DNA of 64,000 nt from Ariolimax columbianus (taxonomy: Eukaryota; Mollusca; Gastropoda; Stylommatophora; Arionidae). Location: the NCBI GenBank assembly GCA_036924085.1, contig JAVGWX010000002.1:159377174-159441173 (forward strand), given 5' to 3'. A program made the translations under genes and the position numbers. Shown piece after piece: positions 11,105 through 23,900 of the stretch (positions are counted from its first letter, which is position 1; each line of letters starts with the position of its first letter). The notes under the pieces are model-generated. The model was not told where the DNA came from. It did no database searches and was given only the letters and a program-made list of their open reading frames with translations.

Positions 11105-11560
11105 CATTTCTTTTGAAGAAAAAAAATGACAACTGTTTCCAGAATAAATAAAGATAACATTTGACAGAAAGAATGCTAACTGATCTCTGAATGAATAAAG
11201 ATAACATTTGACAGAAAGAATGCTAACTGATCTCTGAATGAAGAAATGACAACTGTCATTTGATAGAAAGAATGCTAACTGATCTCTGAATGAAAAAATG
11301 ACAACTGTCATTTGACAGAAAGAATGCTAACTGATCTCTGAATGAAGAAATGACAACTGTCATTTGATAGAAAGAATGCTAACTGATCTCTGAATGAAAA
11401 AATGACAACTGTCATTTAAGAAACAATAACAACTCAGTCCTCTGGAAAAAAAGATAACTGTCATCTGAATACAATAATGATAATTGTCATCTAATGAAAG
11501 AATAATATTTCTGTCATCTGAAAGAATAAATGATAACTCTATCATTTCATAGAAAACTAT
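11105..11560. repeat. 52-bp tandem repeat
   Basis: Copies of GAATGCTAACTGATCTCTGA followed by ATGACAACTGTCATTT at 52-bp spacing, degenerating rightwards. It lies in the likely 3' UTR or flank of IFT54. A short (GAAA)n tract follows near 11580. Confidence 0.9.
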
Positions 11561-11837
11561 GAAAACTGTCTTCTGAAAGAAAGAAATAGAAAGAAAGAAA
11601 GAAAGGTAAATTTGTCAACGGAAAGAAATTAAAGTAGAACTATCTTCAGAAAGAAAAGAATCATCTAAAAGACATTGACCACAATTTTATGAAATATGTC
11701 TTCAATTAATTGATGTTTGACACTTGCTAAGGAGTCCAAACCAGCAATATCTACTTGAAGTCTAAAACAAAACAATCTAAGTTCATAATGACAGCATATT
11801 ATGAGATCTTAAAAACTAACAAGGAAATCTGCTTTCT

Positions 11838-11994
11838 TCAAGAACTGGAAATTCCCCGCAACATTTTCTGTATCTTCTGGTCATTCCTGATAATGTTGGA
11901 CTTGACGGCCGCAATCCGATCCAGCTGATCACCAATGGCGCGGTCCAGCTCTACCAGCTGTTGTCTAAGTGGGTCAATGGCTCGGTCTGTTACG
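11838..11994 (-). CDS. TRAF3IP1: IFT54 terminal exon with stop codon
   Basis: The 157-nt coding part of the last exon. It completes Asn, then reads VTDRAIDPLRQQLVELDRAI, GDQLDRIAAVKSNIIRNDQK, IQKMLRGISSS and TGA at 11838-11840. The AVKxNIxxNxxKIQKM ending matches vertebrate IFT54, so this is the true C-terminus. The acceptor is TTTAAATAG. Confidence 0.96.
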
Positions 11995-14900
11995 CTATTT
12001 AAACAAACATAATTATTAAAAATGTATCAAAGAAAAGACAATCGCTCCAACACACAGCAAAATCTTGATTACCCTCAATATTTTTCTTCAGTTTTTCCTT
12101 GGAACATTGGACTGTAAAGATCACTTCCATCACTTTCAATTTTGAAACATAGTCCCACGGTCTGCCATTGAGAACTCAGTTGCTCTGGCTTATACTTCTA
12201 TCGTCCTAAGCCATGTCTTCTTTGGTCTCTCCCACTTTTCTGTGGGTTCCAATCCAGTGCATATAGAAAATATTATGTTTATCAATTGTCAGCTGTTTTT
12301 GTTAAATAATACTGATAATAAAAACACTAAACAAATTGATCTAAAATATGATTATTAGATAGAGGCATAATTGAGTTATTTATCTCACAAAGTGTTGGTA
12401 AATAATCAGATTGATCAGTATATTAGGTGTGTTCAAAAAGTTATAGAACTTTCACATCAATGTGATGTTATAGCAACTTCCAGTCAGTGTTGCTGCCTAG
12501 TGATGACTTTCTTAAGTAACGTACAGACAGTTCTCTGTGTTTTTATATTGTTATTGTTTATCGTTCTGTAGCTGATTGATTACGTGATTTGCACTTCTCA
12601 AAATGTCTAAATTTCATGAGTATCGAATCAACATTAATTTTTGCCTCAAACTTCGGAAGATGTTCACAGAGACTCATTTAAGCAAGTCTATGCAGATCAG
12701 TGTATGAGCCATTTGTGTTGCTACAAATAGTTTAAGCAATTTAAGGATGGTCTGCAGTGACCAGTTGACGACTCACACTTAGGGCAACCCACAACATAAT
12801 CTGACAGCCATTGTTGTCCAGGCGATAAAAATTACAAATACATCAGGTAGCTGTGAAGTGTATTCCACAACTTCTGACAGATGATTAGAAACCCAATCCC
12901 ATTACCATCTATCAGGAACTCTTGGATCATGCAAATAAAATTGAAATCTTCATGAAAAAAATCATAACCAGCGATGAAACATGGGTCTCTGGGCACGACA
13001 TTGAAATGGAAATGCAGTCCTGGCAGTTTGGGAGGAAAGAATTCGTAAGGGGTTGAAAAAGCACAGCCGAATCATATTGATAGTGTTTTTTGATGAGAAT
13101 TTTGAGCAGCATGCATTCATATTGGTTGTTGTTTGTGAATCCCCACAATGAGTAGGTTTACTCTTTTGTGTGCCCTGAAAAGGACTTTAAGTGACGGGTT
13201 GCAGTAGGATTCCTCACATCCCGAGCGTGTTGATGAAATTGGACCGGGGTCCTCCAGGGAGCTGTGCTATGCTTGGCTTCATCTGCATGTCGCTCACTAC
13301 TATGGGGATCACATCGGTCCCTCACCTCGTTAGCCAGGCTGCCATTAGACCGTTTCCAGAGAGGGCTACTAGGAAGCCGAGGTGATGGTCTTGACCAGTA
13401 TGTTTTGTCTGACCAACATGCCTGATCAGCATATTTTGCCTGACCAGACGTTAGTCTTCCTCTCCAATCATGTTGGAAGAAATAAGCTTAATTTGTATTC
13501 ATCTTCTCACATCTGTTCAAATGATTGTTATCTCATCAATATTAGTACTTTCACTTTCATGATTTTCCCTGCCTGAGTCTGAAATAGACTTGTATTAAAT
13601 ATCTAATATTTGCTGCCAGAGTTTGAATTAGTCTTGTATTCAATATCTAAATCTAACTAAGTTATATGATCACTGCAATTATCAAATACCACGTTGCTTT
13701 GGCATATATTAACCTTTACCAGGCTGCACTAAAACTTACTTACTTAGTTGCTCTTCTTCTACCGTGAGGTGTAGAGGTTTGCCAAAGAGAACGCCACACT
13801 GCTCTATCCGCCGTCTTTTTCCTGGTCTCTTTCCAATCCAGCCCTCTATCACTTAGGGACTGTCGTATGTTGTCTTCCCAACGTACTTTGGGACGTCCTC
13901 GGGGTCTGCGTCCTTGACTTTTGATCTCCCATAACTTAACTTAACTTAACTTCTTTATACTGGTTTAGAAGACCCTGCAGAGTCTGTATACAACCAGTTA
14001 CATTTACATCACCTTGCTCTAAAATCTATGCGCATCCAGTTTATTCTTAAATGCATCAACTGTCCCTGCCTCCACCACCTCCCCCGGCAATGCATTCCAA
14101 GCAGACACCACTCTCTGACTAAAAAAATATTTCCTAATATCTAACCTGGACCTCTCTTTAATCAGCTTGTAGCTATGCCCTCGTGTTATTGTAGGTGGCT
14201 GTATTTTAAAAAACTTGTTATAGTCTAATTTATCGATTCCTCTGATCATCTTATAAACCTGTATCAAGTCACCACGAATTCTTCTCTCTTCGAGACACTG
14301 TAGGCCGGTTTTTCTGAGTCGTTCCTCATAACTGTAATTCTGGAATCCCACTATCATCTTTGTCGCTCTTTTTTGTATTCTTTCTAGCATGTTTATGTCC
14401 CCTCTATGATAAGGACTCCACACCTGTACACAGTACTCCAATCTAGATCTAACTAAAGCTTTATACAGTTTGACGATCACTTCCTTGCTCCTATGTTTAA
14501 TATTTCTTTTTATCATACCTAACATTGCATTTGCCTTTTTCACTGCTACCTTAACTTGCTCACTCACCTTTCCTGTATGATCTATTATAACCCCTAGGTC
14601 CCTTTCCTTATCTATCTTTCTAATATTGTTTTCTCCCATTCTGTAATTATGTTCCATATTGGATTTACCCATGTGGATGACTGTACATTTATCTACATTA
14701 AACTCCATTTGCCAGCTTACAGACCATTCTCGAATTTTATCTAAATCTGACATCAATATATCCACTTCCGCTTTAGATGAGACACTACTGCATAGTTTTG
14801 TGTCATCAGCAAATTTTGCAATCATGGATCTCATATCAATGTCCAAATCATTTATATATATCAAGAACAAAATTGGTCCCAAAACCGAGCCCTGTGGCAC

Positions 14901-17900
14901 ACCACTTTTCACTTCCCTCCACTCAGAGTACTCCTTATTTATGCCCACCCTCTGCCTTCTTCCCGTTAACCAATTTTCAATCCATTTGGCAACTTCGCCA
15001 CCTATTCCATGTGATTTTAACTTTCGAAATAATCTTTGATGAGGTACTCTATCAAAGGCATTTGCAAAGTCTAGATAAATAACATCTACTGGCTCCCCTT
15101 TATCTATGATTTTAGTAACCTCCTCCATGAATTCTAATAGATTTGTTAAGCATGATCTCCCTCTAGTAAACCCATGCTGACTATTTCTAATTAGATTAAA
15201 TTTGTCTAAATGCATTACAATGTTTTCTTTGATTATTGACTCTAACAATTTACAGACTATGCTCGTTAAACTCACCGGTCTATAATTTGCCGGATCTGAT
15301 TTTTTGCCTTTTTTGAATAAGGGGATCACTCCTGCATCTTTCCAATCCCGTGGAACAATCCCTTTTGTAAGTGATTGAGAACATAATATAGCCAATGGTT
15401 TTGCTAGTTGGTTTCTAATTTCATACAGCAATTTTGGGTGAATACCATCTTGACCTGGACATTTATTCACTTTCAACCCCTCCAATTTTTTAAAAACCAT
15501 TTCCTCTGTAATACAGATTGATCTTAATCCCGGTGTATCCATATCTCTTTGAAAAATATCTATAGGCTCTGGGATCTCGGAGCAGTCCTCCTTTGTGAAG
15601 ACTGTGCCAAAGTACTGATTGAGCAGATTAGCAGCCTCCCTATTCTCACTTATTATTTTCCCTGTACTGTCTATGAGAGGGCCTACTTTGTCTTTCGTTC
15701 TTTGTTTATTTCTAACATAAGAAAAGAAGCTTTTACTGTCAGTCTTGATCCTCTGAGCAAGTTTTTTTTCAAAGTCTATTTTTGCTGTTTTATTCGCTTT
15801 CTGAGATATGTTCTGCTTGTCCAAATATTTTACATATGTTTCTTTTGATTTACCTGCCTCTATATATTTTTGCCATGCTTTATTTTTTGCTCTTCTACAT
15901 TTCACTACAAATCTAGTTATCCACTTTTTACGCTTGAAGTTTACCTCCCTACATGGAACACATTCCTCTTTTAGCGTTTCTAGAACTGTTTTAAAACTTT
16001 CCCACTCCTGTTCAACATCTGTTCCTACAATAATATCTTTCCAGATTATGTGGTTCGCTGCCTCTTTCATCCTCTTAACATCTGCCTTAGAGTAGTCGTA
16101 TGTTCGCGTGTTTATGTTTACTTCTTTCCCTGCAATAAGATCCCAACGGATGATTTGATGGTCACTTGAGCCAAACAGTTCCCCAACGGTAACGTTTTCA
16201 ATCATATTTTCCTCTGTGGTAAAAACTAGGTCGAGTATGTTTTTGCCTCTGGTGGCTGCTTCTACATGTTGAATTAAAAAATTGTCAGTTATGCACGTAA
16301 CAAAAGGTTTTGACTCTACAAGTGCTTCTGCCATATCCCATTTTATTTCTGGATAGTTGAAATCTCCCATTAATAATAATTTCCCTTTACTTGCCTTTGC
16401 TATACTACTAATCAGCTCCTCATCTTCCTCTTTTTGACTTGATGGACATCTATAGCACACTCCAATCACTGTTTTTTCACCCCCACTTTCTATTTCTCCC
16501 CATACACTTTCATTTTTGTTACCACATGATAAATAATCTTTGATCGTTATATTAACAGAATTTATACAGTATAATAAAACGCCACCTCCCTTAGTCTTGT
16601 CTCCAATTATCCTATCTTTCCTTAACATTGTATATCCCTCAATTTCAAGTTCACTATCTGCAATCTCCTCATATGTCCATGATTCTGTTAACCCTATTAT
16701 ATCTGGTTTTTCTTCTTCTACATACAGTTCTAATTCTTCTCTTTTATTTACTATGTTTCTCACATTTGCATAAAAACATTTTAGTTTGTAATGTTGTTGG
16801 TTTTCCTCTTTTTGCTTCTGCTTCCATGACCGCTTTGGTATCCGATCATCTTCCATTCTACAGACATGGCCAAACTACTGTAGTTGGGACTGCTCCACTC
16901 GTGTCTGCACTAAAAAATGTACATAATTTGCCCTGTAGCTGCAGTAATTTTCAGCTTCTCATAACTCAACGTTTTTATACTGGTTTAGTAAACGCTGCAG
17001 AGTCTGTAAATAACCAGTTACATATTTTACTATGGTTGTTGATTTTGAGAGCATGCAACCTTTTTATTAGTTGGCCAATCTAGTCAATAGATTTGATTTT
17101 GTTGTGTGTAGAGACATCAATGAATAAAGAACTTGCTGGTGTTATTGTTTTTGACGTGTGTGTTTTAGTTTCTGAGATAGAAGAAGATGAAGGTGAAAAT
17201 TGTTTAAAACCAAGCAACAAACAGTTAGACTCATCGATTGGGGAACGTTGTTCCTCATATAATCCATCAAAATCACAACAAAACACTGTTACTGTTCCAT
17301 TTAGGATAGGTCTATTAGTTTTTACTTCAGATGTATTTATTTCATCTATATGAACGAACTAAACAGAACTACCTCACAAAGATCTTCTACAACAACTTAA
17401 CTTAACCATCCCCAATCATGTGCCGATTCCACAATGATTGAAAAAGAAGAATATATCCTTTCAAAACTGTTGATCAAAGTCAACTTACACTAAAATCGGT
17501 AAAGACAGAAGTAACAGTAGTGTGTTATTTAATCAGCCACATTTTCGTATTTTTCTCTGGTGCACTGTTATGTTATATATGACAATATCGCCATTTGTCA
17601 CCGTAGGTCAATTTTCAGCCTCCAGTGTGCAAACTGGGTTTTTTATGGGCTATAATAACAGATTGGAGGACGGTAAGGGTTAAAATATCAATTGATTTTT
17701 AAATATTCATAAATCGTCAGTTGTGTACATACCAGAAGACTGGAAGTACTTTAATAAATTAGGCTTTAATAAATAATTAGCTCATACAGCACTGTTTGAC
17801 ATAAGAGTGACCAGATTTGAGTGACTCTTGACAGTAAAGAGGTTCAAATAAAGGTAGCAAAGAAAATCAAAGCAGAACAATGAAGCAAGAAATGACTATG

Positions 17901-20900
17901 CTGTCAGTGTTGTGCCAGATTATCATGTCTATGGAAGAAAGAATGCTACGTTTATGCTCTGCTTGTGACTCTCTTCATTCTTACTTCATCTCTCTTTTCA
18001 AGTCCAGGGCATGCTGGGAGTTCTCTGTTTTCCACTTGTCCAGCTCCTGCTGCATGGAGTCCATGTCTTCTTGGACATAGTCCATTACCTGACAGAGTCA
18101 CAACATACAAAATCATTACTAATGTATCCACAGTCCATTAGCTGACAGAGTCACAATATACAAAATCATTACTAATGTATCCACAGTCCATTACCTGACA
18201 GAGTCACAATATACGAAATCATTACTAATGTATCCACAGTCTATTACCTAACAGTCATAACATACAAAAGCACTACTAATGTATCCATAGTCCATTACCT
18301 GACAGAGTCACAACATACAAAAGCATTACTAATGTATCCATCTTACTAATGTTACCTACCTTACCAATATTTAATATTTTCTGTTGACGAGTGCGTGACC
18401 GAATGGTTTTAATTCCTGCCAGCAGCTCAAATTCCTGGTAAGGCGTATGTTGTTTTTATGTAAAGGGTGAAATAATTAAACACAGCCAGCACACAACATG
18501 GTGACAACAGTGGTGAAGTGGCCTGAAATCCTCAGTCTAAAACCCCTCGACTACCCCAGCAACTGGAAATAAAATCATACTTCAGTTTTTTTCTTGCACA
18601 TATTCTGTCTACTTTCCTGCCAGTTGGCTTTCAGTAAGCTGTTATGCCTTTTCATATATCCTTCTTCTTCTTCGTACGCTGTCAGACGTTAACTTGTATT
18701 TGTTTGAAGAAAGCAGCTGTCATCCTGAGGCTGTCAACACTGCCATAGAGCTTGTCTAGTGTTGCCACTGGTGATGACCACATGTACTTTCTCTGGTCCT
18801 CGTATGTCGGGCAATTTTGCAGCAGATGTTCAGCGGTCATTTTCCCTGTACCACAGGTGCATTCGTCAGTGCCACCTATCTTCAGTTTATTGAATAGGTG
18901 GTACCTCAGTCTGTTGTGGCCTGTGAGGAGTCTGAAGACCACGACCTGCTCTCTTCTGTTCAACTGGTAATAGGCATAATTTTTTGAGTAGCCAGTATGT
19001 TCTGTTTCCCATTTGGCCATGTATCTCGCCCTAATAAACCTTTTGGACTCTTCGTAGGTCACAATAGAATCTGGTTGTGGTAGTCTTGCACCTTCTTTTG
19101 CCAGTCTGTCTGCCTTCTCGTTGCCTTGGATGTTACAGTTGGATAGAACCCACTGTACCACTACTTTTTCTGGTACTGACTGCTGGCATAGTTGACAGAG
19201 TACTGCTCTTAAATCATTAAGTTCAGTATTTTTCTGGCTTTTTAGTGCTGTAACTACGGCCAGGGCAACTGTAAACAGGACTATCTGGCTTTCATTGCTT
19301 TCGCCTGTCAGCATTGCTTTTACTGCAGCCTTCAGTGCCTCTGCCTCCGCTCTGAAATTGCTTGAGTATTTTCCAGTTACCACTGACAGTGTTATTTTTC
19401 TACCATTTGTTAGGCTCAGGAATACCCCTTCCCCTCCATTCTGTGTTGTGTTTGTTACAGAACCGTCGGTGTATGCATGGGTCCAGTCCATGCTTGGGTA
19501 GTTTTCCGCTATGTACCTCAGGGTTGTGTCTCTTCTTTCTTTTTCTGGCTGTTCTTGTTTCTAATACCTGGTATATTTTCTACCACCTCCGGAATGATAT
19601 GCTGCTTCCATGTGGGTTTGCATACGATAGGGATGGGCTTTGGTGTTGTTATGGTGTTGCTTTGGCTTTTTCTGCAAAGTTTCTCTGCTTTAGTTTCCCA
19701 TTTCCAAATCTATTTAGTCTCTGATGCATTAGATGGTCTGTCAGTCTTCTGAGTTTCTCTGCTTGCTGCTGGGCTCTGCAATCTCTTCTGTCGGTCATGG
19801 ATTGCAGATTTGTAATCTTTTCAAGTTCTACAATTGGCGTTGACTTCATGCCTCCTGTTATAACTCTCATGGCTTGGTTTTGAAGTTTGTTAACTTTATC
19901 AAAGTTCGCCTTTGCTGCTGTTGCCCATGCCGCAATGCTATACTCGAGAACTGGTCTCACTCTTCCAGTGTACAGTTTCTTTAGTATTCTTTCATCTGCT
20001 TCCCAGCTTGTGCCAGCAAGTTTCCTCATGATTGCCATTCTTTGTCTGGCTCTCATTCGGTTTCTCCTGATCTGACTTTTCCATGTCATGCGCCAATCAA
20101 ATGTGACTACCAAGTAGTTTGGGTTGTCGTTTGGCCACAAATATTTGCCATTAAGACTTATTTTGGTGTTCTGTGGTTTATTTGAAAGCGAGAATATCGT
20201 ACATGTTGTTTTTTCTTCATTTATTTTGACCTAACCATGATTTTGCCCACTCCTCCAACGATGTTAGGGCCTGCTGCATCCGATTGTTTGCTACGGTGAG
20301 ATTTTTTTCAGAGGTCCACATAGCCAGATCGTCTGCAAACATGGAGCTGTGGACTCTTCTTGGTATATTCTCTATGATGTTGTTTATATATACACAAGAA
20401 AAAGTGTGGGTGACAGTACTCCCCTTTGGGGTACTCCTTGCTCCAGTGTCACCTTTTTGCTCATCTGCCCTTGTACTTGAACTCTGGCTGTTCTGTTTTC
20501 GAGGTAGTGGCTAATCCATCTGTACATTTTTTCTAGATACTTCACTTTTTCGTAGCTTGACTTCAAGTCCCTCTTTCTACACCTTGTCAAATGCCTTCTC
20601 TAGATCCACCCAAACCGCTACTGTATGCTTTTTCTCTTGGTAAGCATCCTCGATTTCCTGTGCTATGATAGTGATCTGGTCCTCAGTGGATCCTGCTTGC
20701 TGTGGTATTAGTATGTGATTTTCTTCCAGATGCCACATCAGTCTGGTGTTTATCATACGCTCCATCAGTTTACCTACACAGCTCAGTAGACTGATGGACC
20801 TGTATCCATTTGGGTCTGTTCTATCTTTTTCTTTCTTTGGTACTGGTATAAGTACAGCATCTTTCCATGCCTGCGGTACAATTCCCCTTTTCCAGCTTTG

Positions 20901-23900
20901 GTTCAGGACTGATAGTAACTTCCTCTTTGCTGTTTGGCCCAACCCCATCAGCATTTCGTTTGTTACCCCATCTTGTCCGGGCGATTTCTTTTTCTTTAAA
21001 GTTCTCATGGCCTCATTCATTTAATTCATTGTTAGATTTGCCATCATGTGCTCCTTTGGTGCCATTATGATGTTGTTGTGGATCTTTTGTTCTTCACTAG
21101 TGTTTGTATGCCTGTCTGTAGGGACATCGATGTGGTTTGCTCTGGCATAATGTTCTATAAAGGCGTTTCCTGCTTTTTTTCCGGTAAGCATGTTGTCGCC
21201 CTGCTTGATGGTAATTTGTTTATTTGATGGTGTTTCGTCATTCATGGCTCTGACTAAATTCCATAGTTTGTTCCCCCCCTTCTTTATCTAGATTGAGGCT
21301 TTCTGTTTTTTTTCCCAGCTGTCTCTTGTTATTTGGTTCAGTGTTCTTTTGTATTTTGCAGTGATGGCCTTGAGGGCGATATTTGCTTCCATAGATTGCT
21401 CTCTCTCTGCGATGTTTCTGGCATTTGAGACTTCATCCTCCGCTTTCTGCAGTTCATCATTCCAATATGGCTTGTAGTTTTTCCTTGCCCCTCTTGGGAT
21501 GGTTTCAGTGGCTGCTTGCAGTATTGATTTGCTTAGGCTTTCCACCATGGGTTTCATATTGTTATTTCGTGTGTTGATAGTTTCACACAGTCCATCTGTC
21601 AGCATTGCAAATCTGTCCCAGACGGCTCGTCTGTAGTTCCAACGTGGCAGTGGTTTTATTTCCCGTGGGCCTACTTCCATATCAATTTATAGCCTAATTG
21701 GCCTGTGGTTGCTACCTGCCAATTGGTCAAGCACCTGACGATCTATTTTGTGGTGAATATCCCCCATGGAGAAGGCCAAGTCTGGGGTGGAGGTCTTATG
21801 CCATGTTCTAGAATAGAAGCTAGGGCTGTCGTCCGTCCTATTGATAAGATAGAGATTTGTGTCTATCTCCCAGTCTTCTTCATCCCCTCTGCTGTCTGTA
21901 TCTGAATACCCCCATCTCTCAGAGTGACTGTTGAAGTCTCCAACCACTAGGCAGCTGGAGTCCTTGATTTCCATAATCGAGAGAGACAGGTCTTTGTTGG
22001 GTGGGCCATACAGGTTGAATAAACAGATTTTCGTTTCTTGTGCCATTATGTCGACTCCTACAATTTCTGCTTGTCCGGTGTGATTTATAGATACTGCACT
22101 ACTTGGTATACAGTTACGTGTCAGTATCAGAACCCCTCCTTTGTCACCTTCTCTATCAAGACGGAGAGTCTGGTATCCTCTGATTGAGAATCTGTGGTTT
22201 TTGTTGAGGTGCGTTTCTTGGATGCATGCCACGTCTATCTTACCTTCGTACAGGCGATTTGTTATGGAAACCTTTTGGTTAAGGACTCCCTCCTGCCTGG
22301 TGGGACTCCACAGGATGAGCACCATGCTTTCTTCTTTTAAGTTGTGATGTCATCATACAGCGATTTACGTTGCACTGTTTCGTTAAGCCTGTGGCCCAGT
22401 GCATTCGATTTCAACAGGCGTTTCTGTAAGGATGCCCTCCTTAGCCTTTGGCTGTCCACAGCCCATCTGCAAGGCAGCAGTTGTTTGAGGTCAGAGTTGT
22501 CTCTCTTAGGAAAGTTGTCTTGCAGGACTATCGAGTCTTCCCCACTCGTATTGAAGGCATGTGATGAAGATGATGATATAATGGACTTTTGTACTGGTTT
22601 TTCAATTTTCCTAGAAGAGAGGCAGTCCAGTGTGTCTGTGTCCCAGGATCGTCACGTCCTGCCAGAAACGTAGCATATACATGTGAGTGGGGGTATCTCC
22701 TTGCTCCCCTTTAGTATTCTCGGCTCCTCTGCAGTAATGGTACGCCTCGCATTCCCCGCCACCTGGGAGGTTGTCACAAAGGGGCAGAGGTGCAATGTCC
22801 GCTGGCCTGCATCTCTTCTGCGTCCATAGGGATGACTGATAGAAGACAAAAGTAAAGAACGAGGCAAGAGTGCATGTAGCCAGGAAACAAGCTTAGTCAT
22901 GGCACGGAGATGTTGTTCGTCTGGTGTGCGAACATCTCATGATCGAGGGCTGAGTCTCAACAGTTCGCAGTTCCCAACCATATCGTGCCTCCCGTCACAG
23001 TGGTGCTAAGTATATCGTCGCATATCCGGGCGGGATTCCGGCTTAGAGGCGTTCGGCCATAATCCCTCAGATTGTGGCCTCACACCATTTGCGATCCAAG
23101 GCTGAGTCTCAACAGTTGCAGTGAGGTGGCTGCTCTACTGCATACGACACTCCGACCGAGAACTAAGTCGTCTAAAAGTGATTTCACACTTCCACGCCGC
23201 ATTGGGTGAATATCGGACAGCTCCCCGCCCACTTTGATCGACGGGATGGTAGAGACCTCTTTCTGCGACTCGACCAGGTCGGGCTGAGATACGAGCCCCA
23301 GGTCCCAACCATATCGTTGTCTCCCGTCGCAGTGGTGATAAGAATATCTTTCATATATCCAAAATATTGTAACCATCTGACACTGTTCAAGTTTATTTGC
23401 TTTCTTTTCTTTCATTCCACAATATGAACCCCATTCTTCTCTATAACCACATGTGAAAGGCATCAGTTCTCAACTCTGTTTGTTGATTGTCTACATTTCT
23501 ATGCTATACAGTAATGACAAGTATACATAGCATTTGATCATTATCATATTCAATCTGGCAAAGATGGCGCCATAACTGGCTGCGAGTCTACATTTCTCTA
23601 CTGTTTTGGATCATTATGGATGCCGCCAGACCACGGATTTGCCTGGAATTCACACTAGTCGACGACTTACACTTGTGTTCACGGAAACGTGGTGTTGTTT
23701 TCTGTCGGGACTTGTTATTTCGTTCTTTTTTTGTGATTTCTTCCATCCATTTATCCTGGTCTGGATGCCGGCTGAATGGAACTTCGCTTATACCTGTGAC
23801 GTAGTTCACGGGTTAGTTCTGCCGGTTCACCTTCACGAATTTGGCGTGTGGGAATTTTAGATGCTACTATGATGAGCTGAATACAGCTGGGGAGAGATGC

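Larger units (their letters stand above)
13712..17690. mobile_element. possible piggyBac-like element carrying nested LINEs
   Basis: The left edge reads TTAACCTTTACCAGGCTGCA and the right edge, inverted, TTAACCCTTACCGTCCTCCA. Such paired TTAA-CCC-TTTAC ends resemble the MITE termini at 36727-36988. If real, the LINE material in between inserted into it. Only the termini support this. Confidence 0.3.
18660..22680 (-). mobile_element. I/Nimb-type LINE, near-complete but decayed
   Basis: Minus-strand order: ORF1-like end (about 22660-22340), endonuclease (22325-21687; IDVACIQETHLNK, VVGDFNSHSERWG, GSNHRPIRL), linker (21680-21021), RT (about 21020-20280; PGQDGVTNEML, GYRSISLLSCVGKLMERMI, VWVDLEKAFDKV, EQGVPQRGVLSPTLF, MFADDLAMW near 20335), thumb/connection (20140-19649), RNase H plus zinc knuckle (19491-18682; CTCGTGKMTAEHLLQNC). 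It ends at a (GAA)n tail near 18660. Several frameshifts and stops, and a Val in place of the third RNase H Asp (LFTVALA), mark it as inactive. The domain set is that of the I superfamily; Nimbus in snails is the closest named family I recall. Confidence 0.9.

Noticed and set aside
12160..12260. Possible LINE tail or exon just upstream of the last IFT54 exon
   Set aside because: No reading frame with recognisable motifs and no consistent splice sites.
14659..15082. Plus-strand ORFs opposite the LINE ORF
   Set aside because: Antisense shadows of the 945-codon RT frame.
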